In this document: positions 1 through 9,800 of the stretch, one piece after another
How positions within the stretch are numbered: the first letter of the stretch is position 1
Layout: the number at the start of each line of letters is the position of its first letter
Assembly: GCA_015061695.1 (NCBI GenBank)
Contig: SUWA01000020.1
Span: 1-35,998 of the forward strand
Direction of reading: 5' to 3'
DNA length: 35,998 bases
Source: Lentisphaerota bacterium
Lineage (GTDB): Bacteria; Verrucomicrobiota; Lentisphaeria; Victivallales; Victivallaceae
Program-made: the position numbers and the translations under genes
The notes under the pieces: model-generated
What the model was told of the DNA's origin: nothing
The model's input: the letters and a program-made list of their open reading frames with translations, nothing else
Database searches by the model: none

Positions 1-83
1 CCCCTCAAAGCAAATTTATGAGAAAATGCAAAAATATAACGCAGAATAACCGGATATGTTACATATTTGAGCTTAATTACTAC

Positions 84-122
84 AAAAAAAGTGTTGCAAA
101 ACTATTCAGAGTTTTGCAACAC
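84..122 (-). terminator. Rho-independent terminator after the 871-residue secreted protein gene
   Basis: A perfect 12-bp stem (GTGTTGCAAAAC at 91-102, GTTTTGCAACAC at 111-122) with an 8-nt loop is followed, reading leftward, by seven T. It lies 24 bp past the stop codon of the minus-strand gene ending at 146. Confidence 0.9.
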
Positions 123-145
123 CCCCCGGATAAAGTTGGGAAGAA

Positions 146-2761
146 TCAATCCTGTACTTCGATAATGGCGATTTCGTTCCAATCGTCGATTTCAACTTCG
201 ACGGTCCAGGCTCCGGGCTGACCGGAAATATTCCAGCCGGCAGCTTTGCGGATACCGAAGTTATTGAAATAATGCAGCTGGGGCTGCTTACTGCCGGCGA
301 CCGTGAATTTACCGGAGTAGACCGCAATGGTGCGTTCTTTACCTTTCAGCACCCCTTCGCCCAGTTCCACCGGGGTAAAGGGGAACATGTAGCTGGCAAC
401 TTCAAAACTGCCGGCGTTGGGGCCGGTGAGCGGCTGTTCCAAACCGTAATAGTAATACAGCACGCCGTTGCGGGCCGCCGTGATAATGGACTTGTTGATG
501 ATTTCGGCCCGGCGGTCGCGCCCATCGGTAACTGCGGCGCGCTGGTGGAGGTTGGGCCGCACCCCCAGAATGATCGGCGAAGCCAGATGGCCGCTGGTCT
601 GCCAGCGGAATTCCGGGGGCTTGGCGGTCATAAAGGGGATCGGATTCACCGGGTCGCCTTCCATTTCCTGAAAACTGATCACGCCGGTATTCTGTTCTTC
701 GCGGCTCATCGGGTGGCCGTTGACCACGACCACGCCGCCCTTATTGGCCACATAGCGCAGAATGTTGCCGCGCGCCACTGCGCCGGTAATGGCGTAGCTG
801 TAACGCTTTTTGATGATCTTGCCGGTTTTGTCCAGCACCACGGTGCGGCCATCCCAGCGGTCTTCGCTGAACCCGCCGACGATGTAGGGCTGGAACTGAT
901 CGATGTAAACGCCGTTGAAGCCGACTTCGTCCATCAGGTAATCAATGTGTTCAAAGAATGTCTGGTAGCGGTAGTTGCCGACTTCCGGCTGAACCATGAT
1001 ATTGATGTGGGGCAGTTCTTCGTAAACATAGTGCGTATCGATCATGGCGTTGCCTTTTTCGTCGCGGATAATGGAGTCTTTGTAAGGCGTTACCGCATCG
1101 AGTTTACGGGTAAGTTCGGGCGAAATGAATTGACCGTATTTGGTTTTGGGGTTTTTGCGGTCGCCGTAGGTAAGAGGCATTTCTTTACCCCATTCGTACT
1201 GGCTCATATCCATGGGAACCAGGTTGGTTTCCAGCTGACCGAGCAGTTTGATCCCGGGGTAAGCTTTGCGGAGCTTTTCCATCTTGGGTTTGACGACTGC
1301 AACGTATTCATCGCGGGTGCGGTACCACTGGCGGCCATATTCAAACCACGGCGATATCCCCGCTACGGTGGGGCGGAAGCCCTTGATGACCGAACCGCTG
1401 ATGCCGTAAGGGCCGGGGACTGTCAAATTGACTCCCCAGTCGCGGCGCACACGGTTGATAAAGTCAAAATAATTTTTGTCCGCGCCGTTCAACGGATAGA
1501 TGGCCCAATCCAACACCACGCTGTCGCCGGCGGGCAGACCCAGGCCTTCGCTGCCCATGGTGTAGTCGTTGCCGCTGGCGGTAAGCACCAGCTGGGCGCG
1601 GCTGACGGTATCTTCGGCCACCAGACCGAGGGCGGATTGGTTGCCCTTGACAAATACGGTCGGGTTGCAGGAGCTGTGGAAGATCACCTTGCTGGCGTTG
1701 CTCTGACCTGCGATGCGGCTGCCGTTGACCGGCAATGTACGCTGCCCGGCGTGGTGGCGCCAGACCAGCCCGAGGTCAGATGTGGTAGTATTGAGAAGTT
1801 TGTCCTGCACGGTGATGCGTTCTGCGGAGGCCCTGGTTATGGTGCGTTCGATGGTGTAAGATGGCGTGCGGAACACCGCTTTGATCGTGTTGGCATCGAC
1901 TTGATCGACCCTGGCGCTGATACCTTTCTGCCCGGAGAGCTTGACTCCACCGAAGGTGTTGAACTGCATTTCCGGCGTGGCGATAAAGCTGTACTCGGAT
2001 TCGATATAACTTTTTTCGCCGTCAGCTGTAACGGTGATCGTGCCGTTACAGCTGACATCGAGCTGCCATTTACCATCTTTGATGGTGGCGGCCCGGGCGG
2101 CTGTCTTGTACGGACGCAGTTCCACGCCGGAAAGTTTCAGCATCTGGCTTTTGGGAACCAGCATGATCTGAATATCTTTGACCAGCAGGTCGTTGGGGTA
2201 CTGGGCGGGCAGGAGGTTTTTGAATACGAGGCGGTTGACTTCGGCGCTTTCGATACGGTCGTCCATACCGATGACTACATAATTGACCATGTCGCTGATA
2301 TCAAAGGCGTATTTGTACCCGAGTTTGCGGTCGGTGGTGATGCGTTTGTCGATAACTTCGTTGCCGTCGGGGCCGAAAAACACCAGAATACCGGAACCGC
2401 GGAACCAATCGACGGTTTTTTCGCGCGGATGCGTGGTCAGGCAGGATTTGGAACGCATCAGGATACGGGGCGAACCGCTGACGGTTTTGGCCGTAAAATC
2501 TTTGCCGTTGAGATTGATTCCGGCCAGCTGATTCCAACCGCCGTTGGCCGGGGACTCCAGACGCATATTGCACAGCAGCACCACGGCCATATTGTTCGGC
2601 GCTTTTACTGCCGGAAACTCAATGACACTGCCGGAAGTGCCGCTTTTGATCCGCTGGGGAGCAAGTTTTTTTCCGGCCGGCTGCCACTCTTTTTGTGCAT
2701 ACAGCGGCAAGAAGACCAATGCCAGCACAGTAATACCGGCAAGTTTAAGGAAGTTTTTCAT
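146..2761 (-). CDS. Secreted TIM-barrel, glycoside hydrolase-like protein (871 aa)
   Basis: The protein starts with a clear Sec signal peptide (about residues 1-22, ending LYAQ). Residues 25-450 look like beta-sandwich carbohydrate-binding or 'super-sandwich' material. From about 450 on, the sequence resembles a TIM-barrel hydrolase: it contains a strand ending in GVYIDQF near residue 620, where the Asp is a candidate catalytic residue, and a later strand GGVVVVNGHP. The last 80 residues look like a small C-terminal beta domain. Such proteins are common in Lentisphaerota and Verrucomicrobia polysaccharide loci, sometimes under DUF6259-like names. The exact family and substrate are not recognised. 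GAAAGG lies upstream of the ATG. A promoter and a terminator bracket it, so it is probably monocistronic. The equally long plus-strand reading frame has no signal peptide or family motif and is rejected. Confidence 0.8.
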   Translation of the reverse strand: MKNFLKLAGITVLALVFLPLYAQKEWQPAGKKLAPQRIKSGTSGSVIEFPAVKAPNNMAVVLLCNMRLESPANGGWNQLAGINLNGKDFTAKTVSGSPRILMRSKSCLTTHPREKTVDWFRGSGILVFFGPDGNEVIDKRITTDRKLGYKYAFDISDMVNYVVIGMDDRIESAEVNRLVFKNLLPAQYPNDLLVKDIQIMLVPKSQMLKLSGVELRPYKTAARAATIKDGKWQLDVSCNGTITVTADGEKSYIESEYSFIATPEMQFNTFGGVKLSGQKGISARVDQVDANTIKAVFRTPSYTIERTITRASAERITVQDKLLNTTTSDLGLVWRHHAGQRTLPVNGSRIAGQSNASKVIFHSSCNPTVFVKGNQSALGLVAEDTVSRAQLVLTASGNDYTMGSEGLGLPAGDSVVLDWAIYPLNGADKNYFDFINRVRRDWGVNLTVPGPYGISGSVIKGFRPTVAGISPWFEYGRQWYRTRDEYVAVVKPKMEKLRKAYPGIKLLGQLETNLVPMDMSQYEWGKEMPLTYGDRKNPKTKYGQFISPELTRKLDAVTPYKDSIIRDEKGNAMIDTHYVYEELPHINIMVQPEVGNYRYQTFFEHIDYLMDEVGFNGVYIDQFQPYIVGGFSEDRWDGRTVVLDKTGKIIKKRYSYAITGAVARGNILRYVANKGGVVVVNGHPMSREEQNTGVISFQEMEGDPVNPIPFMTAKPPEFRWQTSGHLASPIILGVRPNLHQRAAVTDGRDRRAEIINKSIITAARNGVLYYYYGLEQPLTGPNAGSFEVASYMFPFTPVELGEGVLKGKERTIAVYSGKFTVAGSKQPQLHYFNNFGIRKAAGWNISGQPGAWTVEVEIDDWNEIAIIEVQD

Positions 2762-2815
2762 ATAATAACCTTTCGTTTAGAAAAAATACACAGATATTCC
2801 ATAATCCACTTATCT

Positions 2816-2843
2816 AGTGTAGCCGCAAAAACATATTTTTCAA
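2816..2843 (-). promoter_or_regulatory. Candidate sigma-70 promoter of the 871-residue secreted protein gene
   Basis: Reading leftward: TTGAAA (2838-2843), a 16-bp spacer and TACACT (2816-2821), about 55 bp before the start codon. The match to consensus is good but was found by eye. Confidence 0.45.
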
Positions 2844-3109
2844 ATATTTTGCTGAAGAAATTCCATAATTTTGCAAAAAACGCTTTTGGTGCGGATGACG
2901 TTTGCGCAAAAACCTCTCCGGTCATAGGCTGATTTATTGCCGGGATTGCGGAAACATTGCCAGGTGTTGTGAACGCAAAAGGCGGGGGATTGACCTTCCG
3001 ATCATGGAATCAAAGGAGTCAACCGGCAATATAACAGAGTTTTGGCCCAAAAACAAAATATTGAAAGTTTCAGGAGGCAGCCAACGTTTGCATTTTGACT
3101 CAAAACAAG
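2844..3109. other. Intergenic stretch without a credible gene
   Basis: The gap between the 871-residue gene and the first pseudopilin spans 2762-3170. Apart from the promoter at 2816-2843 and the terminator at 3110-3141 nothing is recognisable. Short reading frames here have no ribosome binding site or family resemblance. Confidence 0.6.
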
Positions 3110-3141
3110 GGCGGAGCCGGCATGGTTTTGCCACCTCCGCC
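3110..3141 (-). terminator. Terminator after the first pseudopilin gene
   Basis: The stem GGCGGAG (3110-3116) pairs with CTCCGCC (3135-3141), with an inner GGCA/TGCC stem. Reading leftward it is followed by TTGTTTT. It lies 30 bp past the stop of the gene ending at 3171. Confidence 0.7.
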
Positions 3142-3170
3142 ATGATTTTTTTGAAATATGTCCGCAACTG

Positions 3171-3845
3171 TTATTTGCGGTCCCACTTGCTGTTGGTATT
3201 GGCATAAGTGCCAAGCGCTTTTTCGTAGAGATCAACGGTGTCTTTTCCCTGGGCGCCTTCAACGTGGCCATCGCACCAGACGATGTTGCAAGTGTTGCCG
3301 TGGCGCGGAATAAATACGCCGTTGTTGGCGGTCAGCGAGGTGCTGTCGTAAGCCAGATAGTCCCCATAGCCTTGAGTGGGGTTCAGGGTATCTCCGGCAT
3401 AGATCGTATCGCTGGGATTGGCGATCTGCATGACTTTGGCGGGTATGGATTTATCCGAAACCGAGTCGGGGTAACGGTTGGAAGAAGCAATGCTCATATA
3501 ATTGATCCCATAGGAACTTCTGTACCCGGCATCGGTTTTGCCTTCGCACTTCGTAGCGCTGGTGTTGGACGGGCAGTTGAAGTGTTCGATCCTGTCCACA
3601 TATTGCATATTCACATAGCCGCGCGGCCAGCCGGTGCCGGAGTACATAAAGGCTTTGGGATACCAGTCGTCATAATCTTCCACATACATCATGGTACCTA
3701 AACCGATCTGTTTGAGGCGGCTGACGCAGTCGGTGCTGCGGGCGCGTTCACGCGCGGCAGAGAGTGCCGGCAGCAGCATGGCCGCCAGAATAGCGATGAT
3801 GGCAATTACCACCAAAAGTTCGATGAGGGTAAAATTCTTTTTCAT
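3171..3845 (-). CDS. Type II secretion/type IV pilin-like pseudopilin with H-X9-DG domain (224 aa)
   Basis: The N-terminus [13 protein letters not shown] is a class III prepilin signal: short basic leader, Glu at +5, then a hydrophobic helix (about residues 5-25) that would anchor it in the inner membrane before assembly. The usual Gly before the cleaved Phe is Asn here, which appears common in this clade. The helix is followed by the SAARERAR segment and a globular domain. Near the C-terminus, [12 protein letters not shown] is an exact H-X9-DG box, the hallmark of a prepilin family vastly expanded in Lentisphaerota and Planctomycetota. The biological role of these proteins is not established; secretion or surface display is likely. 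AAAGGA lies 12 bp before the ATG. The gene has its own promoter and terminator. It is the intact counterpart of the split pilin at 24507-25441. Confidence 0.92.
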   Translation of the reverse strand: MKKNFTLIELLVVIAIIAILAAMLLPALSAARERARSTDCVSRLKQIGLGTMMYVEDYDDWYPKAFMYSGTGWPRGYVNMQYVDRIEHFNCPSNTSATKCEGKTDAGYRSSYGINYMSIASSNRYPDSVSDKSIPAKVMQIANPSDTIYAGDTLNPTQGYGDYLAYDSTSLTANNGVFIPRHGNTCNIVWCDGHVEGAQGKDTVDLYEKALGTYANTNSKWDRK

Positions 3846-3905
3846 AACTGATTTTTTTCCTTTGTTTTTACTGTTTTATACTGAAAAATATATTTTTTTA
3901 CCTTG

Positions 3906-3922
3906 ATTACTGTTACTGTAAT
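3906..3922. promoter_or_regulatory. Possible operator: inverted repeat in the pseudopilin leader
   Basis: ATTACTGTTACTGTAAT has 8-bp arms with one mismatch around a central T. It abuts the downstream side of the -10 box of the pseudopilin promoter, where a bound repressor would block initiation. No binder is identified. Confidence 0.35.
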
Positions 3923-3951
3923 AGTATACATGACTTTTAATATCTTGTCAA
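3923..3951 (-). promoter_or_regulatory. Consensus-like sigma-70 promoter of the first pseudopilin
   Basis: Reading leftward: TTGACA (3946-3951), a 17-bp spacer and TATACT (3923-3928). That is a full -35 and five of six -10 positions. The leader to the ATG is about 75 nt. Confidence 0.75.
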
Positions 3952-4010
3952 GGCTTGATAAGCTGCAAAACCATATATTTATACTCTAAAAATGGTGTAA
4001 ACGTAAAAAT

Positions 4011-5267
4011 TTACCGGTATTTACTCCCGGCGGCGAGTCCGGGGGCGTTTACGATTATTTCGCCGGCAGCAATGGGACTGGTTGTATCGACAAAGGTACC
4101 TTGTCCGTAAATTGATGCGTGCTGCAGCGGGCGCATTTTTTCGATTTGCACATTCTTCATGCCTCCGGAGTGGATTTTTATCTTAAATGGCGCAAGCGTA
4201 TAGCCGTAATTCTGATAACCGGTCATAAAATTGACCTCCAGCCGCTGTCCGGCCGGCCCGGAAAGAGTGTAACTCTTTTGAAACTGCTGCTTGAGGTCGC
4301 TTGCATCCGAGTAAAGCGTAAAAACAACCTGATCGCAGTTTTCAAGTTCCAGCGAAAGCGTGTACCAGCCGGGAATCAGCGGTGGAGTCAAATTGAGTTT
4401 TGCATCCCACAAATTGACTGTCTCTACGCCATGGCCGGTGCCATTGAGCAAGGTCGGCTCCATGTGCTTGCGCAATACCGGAGCAGCGATTGCCGCCACT
4501 TGTTTGTAACCTTGAGCGGTCGGGTGTGCGCCGCGCAGATTTTCCGGCTTTTTCCACTCGGAGAGATTCTGGTGCAATGGTTTTTCGTATTCGATCCACA
4601 CTACGCGGCCATCAGGAAAGCGTTCGGCAAAACTTTTCCGCAATATGGCGTTGGTTACGCTGCCGGTGCGTTCGCGCACCGTTGATCCGCCGCTTTGCAT
4701 ATCAAATGGACTGGGCAGCAGCGCTCCGAGAAAAACCTTGCGCGTGCCGGGTCTGGCCAGCAGTATATTCACGATTTTTTCGATCCGGTCGGCGATCCCG
4801 GCGGCCACATCGGCGCTCTGTTCATCATTTTTTGCTGCGCTGCAGTCGTTGATGCCGATCAGCAAGTGGTAGTAAGGCGCATCGGGTACGCGCTGCGGGT
4901 CGTTCAAACGGTTCAGCACCCGGATCGTGGAGTCGCCGCCTTCGGCGGCATGTGAGTAGCCCAGCGCGGCAGTATGCGTGCCGGCAAAAGCCAGATCAGG
5001 CATAAGTTTCAGCAGCTCGTTGCGGAAATGGTCGCCATCTTCGGCCCAACTGACGCTGTCGCCGATCATGCACAGGATCTTCTGTTGGCCGGCCAGCGCG
5101 GAAATCTCATCGTCGGTCAGGGCGCGTCCGGCAGAGATTTGCATCCCGTTATAAGTCAATTTATCAAAAGTCCGGCCGGGCAGATCGGCGCTGCCTGCAT
5201 TTAATGCGGTGCAAAGCAGAGCAGTGGCAGCACCAACAGAGGTTTTCATGTTATCGTCGGCTTTCAT
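4011..5267 (-). CDS. Secreted SGNH/GDSL-family hydrolase, probable carbohydrate esterase (418 aa)
   Basis: The SGNH blocks are visible: GDS near residue 69 (block I, nucleophile Ser), GINDC near 139 (block III Asn), and GAHPTAQGY near 249 (block V His). This fold removes acetyl or other acyl groups from sugars or lipids. The C-terminal 150 residues look like a separate beta-sandwich. A second ATG at 5249 begins MKTSVGAATALLCTALNAGSA, a much better signal peptide than the longer version, so the true start may be 5249 (412 aa); neither has a convincing ribosome binding site. It diverges from the AraC-type regulator at 5419, its likely controller. Esterase role is from the fold; the substrate is unknown. 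Confidence 0.82.
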   Translation of the reverse strand: MKADDNMKTSVGAATALLCTALNAGSADLPGRTFDKLTYNGMQISAGRALTDDEISALAGQQKILCMIGDSVSWAEDGDHFRNELLKLMPDLAFAGTHTAALGYSHAAEGGDSTIRVLNRLNDPQRVPDAPYYHLLIGINDCSAAKNDEQSADVAAGIADRIEKIVNILLARPGTRKVFLGALLPSPFDMQSGGSTVRERTGSVTNAILRKSFAERFPDGRVVWIEYEKPLHQNLSEWKKPENLRGAHPTAQGYKQVAAIAAPVLRKHMEPTLLNGTGHGVETVNLWDAKLNLTPPLIPGWYTLSLELENCDQVVFTLYSDASDLKQQFQKSYTLSGPAGQRLEVNFMTGYQNYGYTLAPFKIKIHSGGMKNVQIEKMRPLQHASIYGQGTFVDTTSPIAAGEIIVNAPGLAAGSKYR

Positions 5268-5340
5268 ATCAATCTAATGAATAAAGATTTACCGGAAAAG
5301 TTTTCCGGTAATATTTTTCAAAACATATTTTTCTAAAGAC

Positions 5341-5368
5341 TTGAATATACAGCAGTGCGTGATATATT
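5341..5368 (+). promoter_or_regulatory. Candidate promoter of the AraC-type regulator
   Basis: TTGAAT (5341-5346), a 16-bp spacer and TATATT (5363-5368) lie 50 bp before the ATG at 5419. The 150-bp gap to the divergent esterase gene would also hold that gene's promoter and any operator. Confidence 0.4.
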
Positions 5369-5418
5369 ACAATATCAAAAAAATAAAAATTTTTACCATT
5401 TTTACGAAAAATGTCTTT

Positions 5419-6198
5419 ATGAAAGTCAGACTGCTGCACTGGGGCCGCTCGTGGGAACACCTTTCGCACGGCAATCAGCGCCAACTGGAGTATCACCCGT
5501 ATTGCCAGTTGGAGCTTTGCGTGCGCGGCAAAATTTTGATGCGTACAGCAGAACAGCTTTTTGTACTGCATCGCGGCGATATGCTCCTGATCCCGCGCGG
5601 CGTGGGGCATATGGTCAGCTATCCGGATGGCGATAACGAGTTTTATTCGCTTAAATTTGAAGTCGATCCAACTCCTGTTGGCGCCCGGTTTGCCGGACAA
5701 TGCAAATTCAGCTCCTGGTGCATAAAAAGTTTGAGCGGCTGCCATCTGCCGTCGGCTCGTTACGCGCTGCCCATCGATTCGGAAACGCGCGAGATCGTCG
5801 AAGGTATTCTGTCGCTGACGGTCAAACATTTTATGAATCAGGATACAGCCGTTGAGCCGGAAGAGCCAGAACTGTTCCGGAAGATCCGCCAGATCGTACT
5901 GGGCGGCACCGGCTGTACCAGTGTGGACGAAATCGCCCGGCAGATGGATATGAACACCGCGCAGCTGAATTACCTTTTCAGCAAAACAGTTCAACATTCC
6001 GGCGGGAAAAACCAGGCGCTGTCGGTCAAAAAATTGATCGACAACGCCCTTTTATATCAGATAAACCGCTACCTGGATTTTACAGATTTTTCGTTGAGTC
6101 AAATCGCTATGTTGTTGAACTTCAATAATGTCTACGCATTTTCGCGCTTTTACAAGCGTTTGACCGGCGTGCCGCCGGGGCAGCGCCGCAAAAAATAA
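5419..6198 (+). CDS. AraC-family transcriptional regulator (259 aa)
   Basis: The N-terminal half (about 1-110) reads as a cupin sensor domain: the segment around HPYCQLELCVRGKI followed by HRGDMLLIPRGVGHM is the typical AraC-type pattern that binds a sugar or related ligand. The C-terminal half carries two helix-turn-helix units, VDEIARQMDMNTAQLNYLF and the canonical second unit SLSQIAMLLNFNNVYAFSRF, followed by KRLTGVPPGQRR. The open frame extends back to a TTG at 5341, but residues there are AT-rich, non-conserved and overlap a promoter; the ATG at 5419 is preferred. It probably senses a breakdown product and controls the divergent SGNH esterase. It converges on the LamG-like gene, whose stop lies 14 bp away. 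Confidence 0.88.
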   Translation: MKVRLLHWGRSWEHLSHGNQRQLEYHPYCQLELCVRGKILMRTAEQLFVLHRGDMLLIPRGVGHMVSYPDGDNEFYSLKFEVDPTPVGARFAGQCKFSSWCIKSLSGCHLPSARYALPIDSETREIVEGILSLTVKHFMNQDTAVEPEEPELFRKIRQIVLGGTGCTSVDEIARQMDMNTAQLNYLFSKTVQHSGGKNQALSVKKLIDNALLYQINRYLDFTDFSLSQIAMLLNFNNVYAFSRFYKRLTGVPPGQRRKK

Positions 6199-6212
6199 AC
6201 TTTACTTGCCGG

Positions 6213-6860
6213 TCAAAAATCCGCTTTATCCGAGAGCTGGAAATAATCCAGCGCGCTTTTGCCGCCGGATGTACCCCAAATGCTGCCGCCGATCCACATG
6301 GGGTCGCTCCAGACCAGATTCTTGTCCTGGTACTTGCGTTCGGCCACAGCTTTGCCATCCACATAAAGCACCATCCGGCTTGCCCCCCAGCAAACTTTTA
6401 TGGTGTGGAACTCATTGGGTCCCCAGCCGGAAATATCGTGCTGCAATACCGACAGGTCATGCGGCAGTTTGCCGATGGCAAATTCCAGAGAACCTTTATG
6501 GTTTTTGCGCATGAAAATCACATCGGAACCGCCGTTTTTGCGGGCGTAAAAGAAATATTTAAAGGTATTGTCACTGCCGTTCCAGTCCAGACTTTTCAGG
6601 CGCATTTCCAAAGTACCGGCGCTGCTTTTGAGCATATTGCACTGGGGCAGCAAAACCCGGTTTTTCGGGCCGAAAACCAGCGCGGTATTGTTGTCGAACT
6701 GCGGCGCAACGGTTTGAGCCACTGCGGTTTTGCCGTTGCCGGTGATATTCAGATCGCCATTGCAATCCATGCGGATGCTGCCGGTGGCAGTGTTTTCTGC
6801 CGTCAGTGTGAATGCCGCAAGCGCCGAGCAGAGCGATACGATGAGCTTTTTCATGTTCAT
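6213..6860 (-). CDS. Small secreted LamG/concanavalin-like protein (215 aa)
   Basis: A signal peptide (about residues 3-21, ending TLTAEN) is followed by a single jelly-roll domain. This domain is clearly homologous to the N-terminal domain of the neighbouring 1417-residue enzyme: both share SLDW, KYFFYARK, GGxDVIF, GKLPHDL, LYVD and WSDPxWIGG in the same order. LamG-like domains bind glycans. The start overlaps the stop of the upstream gene as ATGA, with AGAAAGG before it, so the two are translationally coupled. The paired expression suggests a free-standing version of the enzyme's binding module, perhaps a glycan-binding accessory. Alternative start at 6854. Function as a binding protein is inferred. 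Confidence 0.85.
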   Translation of the reverse strand: MNMKKLIVSLCSALAAFTLTAENTATGSIRMDCNGDLNITGNGKTAVAQTVAPQFDNNTALVFGPKNRVLLPQCNMLKSSAGTLEMRLKSLDWNGSDNTFKYFFYARKNGGSDVIFMRKNHKGSLEFAIGKLPHDLSVLQHDISGWGPNEFHTIKVCWGASRMVLYVDGKAVAERKYQDKNLVWSDPMWIGGSIWGTSGGKSALDYFQLSDKADF

Positions 6861-9800
6861 TTGCCTTTCTTTAATTCTTGTTGGATATGTTGAACTTCGG
6901 AATCACTGCCGATATACCAGAGTACATTGCTGCCGGGCGCAAGTTTCAGCGGTACACATGTGGTGTTGCGCGCGGTGATCTCGCCGGTAAAAAGATCCAG
7001 CACTGTGGTGCTGGCCGGCAGGGTAATAACATCATCCATCCCCAGTGGCGCGTGAATACTTATAACGTGTTTGTTGGCGTTCAGCGAAACTGCCGCGTTA
7101 CTGTAAATATGTACTCCCGCCAGCCGCGCGGCATCGCGGAAAAGTTCCGGCGTAAGCCGCGGTACTGCACAGAAAATACTGGTCATATTTTGAACTTTTT
7201 TGACCCCCAGCGCCGGGGTGCGGTCGTGAGTGTAGCGCCCGATGACCGTTGCCTCCGGGTCGTCGATGCGGAAAACCGGGCCCAGCAGCAGATCCGTTGG
7301 TGCATAGGCGTTTTTTTCGGCTGCCACCTGATGCGCAGTCCAGTTATCGGCAGTTACATTCAGTGCCGGATCGCGCAAAAAACGGTGTTCGCAAGTAAGT
7401 TTGAACCCGGTGAGTTCGCTGACAAACTCCACGTTGCTGCCGTGTTGGCGGTCAACAAAACCCGGCGCGTAGAGCCAGAGAACGGTTTTACCGGACTTTG
7501 CCAGCGTGTTTTGGATATGCTTGCGGTCTGCACTGCTCAAGTAAAAAGCGTTGAGCATAACCAGCAGTTTGTATGGTTTCTGCATGGCTTTGTCAAAATC
7601 ATGCAGCAGATACAAGTCGTAGGGTATGGCGGTATTTTTGAATCCGTAAGCCGGACGGCCCTTGTATTTGCCGTAGGCGCTGACCGTTTGGGTGTTGTGG
7701 AAGAGATCCGCCGCCGTGAGCATATCCAGCGCGGCGATGTCGCGGTTATTGACAAACACGGCCACTTCGGCGGCACCGGATATGGCGCTTTTATTCAACA
7801 CCCGACCGATCTGATTCATGCGGTTGATGAGAGTATACAGTTCTTCGGTGCCGAACCAGTGCATGGATTCCCGCCCGGTGTAGCCGTCAAAACCGCAGAA
7901 CCAGCCGCTGTCGCCGCGCACGAGCAGTTCACCGAAGTCGCGCTTCATGACATTGCAGGTTTCCGATGCCCGCACGGTGTGGTGGTCGGCGATCTTGTTG
8001 AAATCAACAAAGTAGGTGCGCACATCAAATTCTTCGACAAAAAGTTTGTTATTTTCGCGCAGGCTGGCTGCCGGCATGGCCGTGTGCAGCAGAGTGTTTT
8101 CACGAACTCCGCCATAACCCTGGATCGCCGCTACTATATCTACATAAGGACAGGCCAGAACTTTGTCCAGACTCATGCCGCCGATCTGGTGCAAACCACC
8201 GCGGGTGCTGGCGGTATTGTGCGGGTAAACTGCAAAACTGTAGAAGCCCCAGTCGGCGATCAACGCTTTGTAACCGGAGGCTTTTTTGAACGCTTCGGCC
8301 AACTCGTTACAGGCATCGGCCACGGCATCGCTGTGGAATTCCCAGTAATCCATGCTCATGGTGCTGTTGGCCGGATTGCGGAAACACTCATCTTCGAGTT
8401 TGCGCAGTTCATCCGGATCGGCGGCAGCATTTTCAAACGTTACATCGCTGCGCCGCCACGCTGCGCGCAGCTGGTTTACATCATTGTTGTAGCGCTTGCG
8501 CAGAAACTCCCGGAATTTGGCTTGCGCCGCCGGCGAAAAATCGCCGAAAACCAGTTCTTCGCGCCTGACATTGCCCCGGTTGGCGGCGTATCCGTAGTGC
8601 ATGGTTTCGCCCCCCGCGCCCAGCACCAGAACAAATCCGGCAATGTTGCCGGCATAATCGCTGTTAAGCATGTGCCTGATCAAACGCGATCCATTTTTTT
8701 TCATCAGGTCGCGCCATTCCTGCGAGGAAAACGAAAACATAAGTTTCTGGCCGTCAGACATTATGATCGACTGATCCGGCTTACTGCGCGAGTAGTTGAT
8801 CCGGCAATCCAGCGGAACGATGATTTTGGCATCCGGAAAAAACCGGATGGTCTGGCGCATAGCCTGGTCGATCCCCGGCAGCAGTTCGGCAAAGTAACGA
8901 TCATCATTGCCATCGTTGGAATAGAGTTTCCAGACGCCCGGTTTGTAGCGCAGCAGCCCCGGCTGAAGTTTGCCCACACTGCCCAGCATCCGGTAAGTCG
9001 TATAATGGCCGTTCAAGCCGAGGATCACCGGCGGCAGGATCTCATTACCGAATTGGACGCGTGTCTGGTTGCCCAGACGGATGATCCGCGATTGGACCGG
9101 ACGGGTTTTTGGCGGTGGGTCCTGTTCAAAACGGCGGATCTTGATTTGGGGATCGCCCGCCAATTTGACCGGCAGTTCGCCATCGTCGCTCAACGCCCGG
9201 ATCCGCAACGGCTGATCGCCGTGGGGCGCCCATTGCGGTATAAAGAGATCCACCTCCATGACTTCGCTTTGACCGGTCTGCCACAGACTTGTGGGTTTTT
9301 CAGGCATTATATCGCTGCTTATCAGGGTAAAATCGCAGTAATCGAGCAGTGCTTTTTCGCCGAGAATAATGCGGAATCCGTATTGGCCGCTGATCTTGCG
9401 TCCGGCTGTCAGATGCAGTTTGAATCGCAGTCGATCGCCGGGGCGCAGTTCGGCCGGGAGATTTTCGGCCCGGGCGGTAAACGCACCGGCTGTCTGATTG
9501 TCAATACCGGAATTAAAGCGTACTTTGGCGGCGTAATCTTTTAAGCTCGGCGATACGGAAGAAGCCTGCCATACATTCTGTTGATCGTTGGGCATAAAGT
9601 AGTTGCCATTAAGCGTGGTGCTGTATTGCCAACTGGAGTCAGAGGGCAGTATCTCCATAGCTCCGTTGCGGTAAAAGAGTTGCAGTTCGCTTAAAAATCC
9701 GGCCGGACCGCCATAATTTTCGGCCCGTACCACAATGGTGTTTTCGCCCGGCAGCAATTGATCTTTGAAGTCAAAACAAGTTACGGCAAAACCGCCGGTG

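Noticed and set aside
272-2932. An 886-codon open frame on the plus strand opposite the secreted barrel gene.
   Set aside because: It is antisense to a gene with a signal peptide and proper start; its translation is low-complexity in style, without recognisable motifs. Long antisense frames arise here from codon bias.
6878-9544. An 888-codon plus-strand open frame opposite the GH42-like enzyme.
   Set aside because: The minus-strand protein has clear domains and active-site motifs; the plus frame has none and no ribosome binding site.
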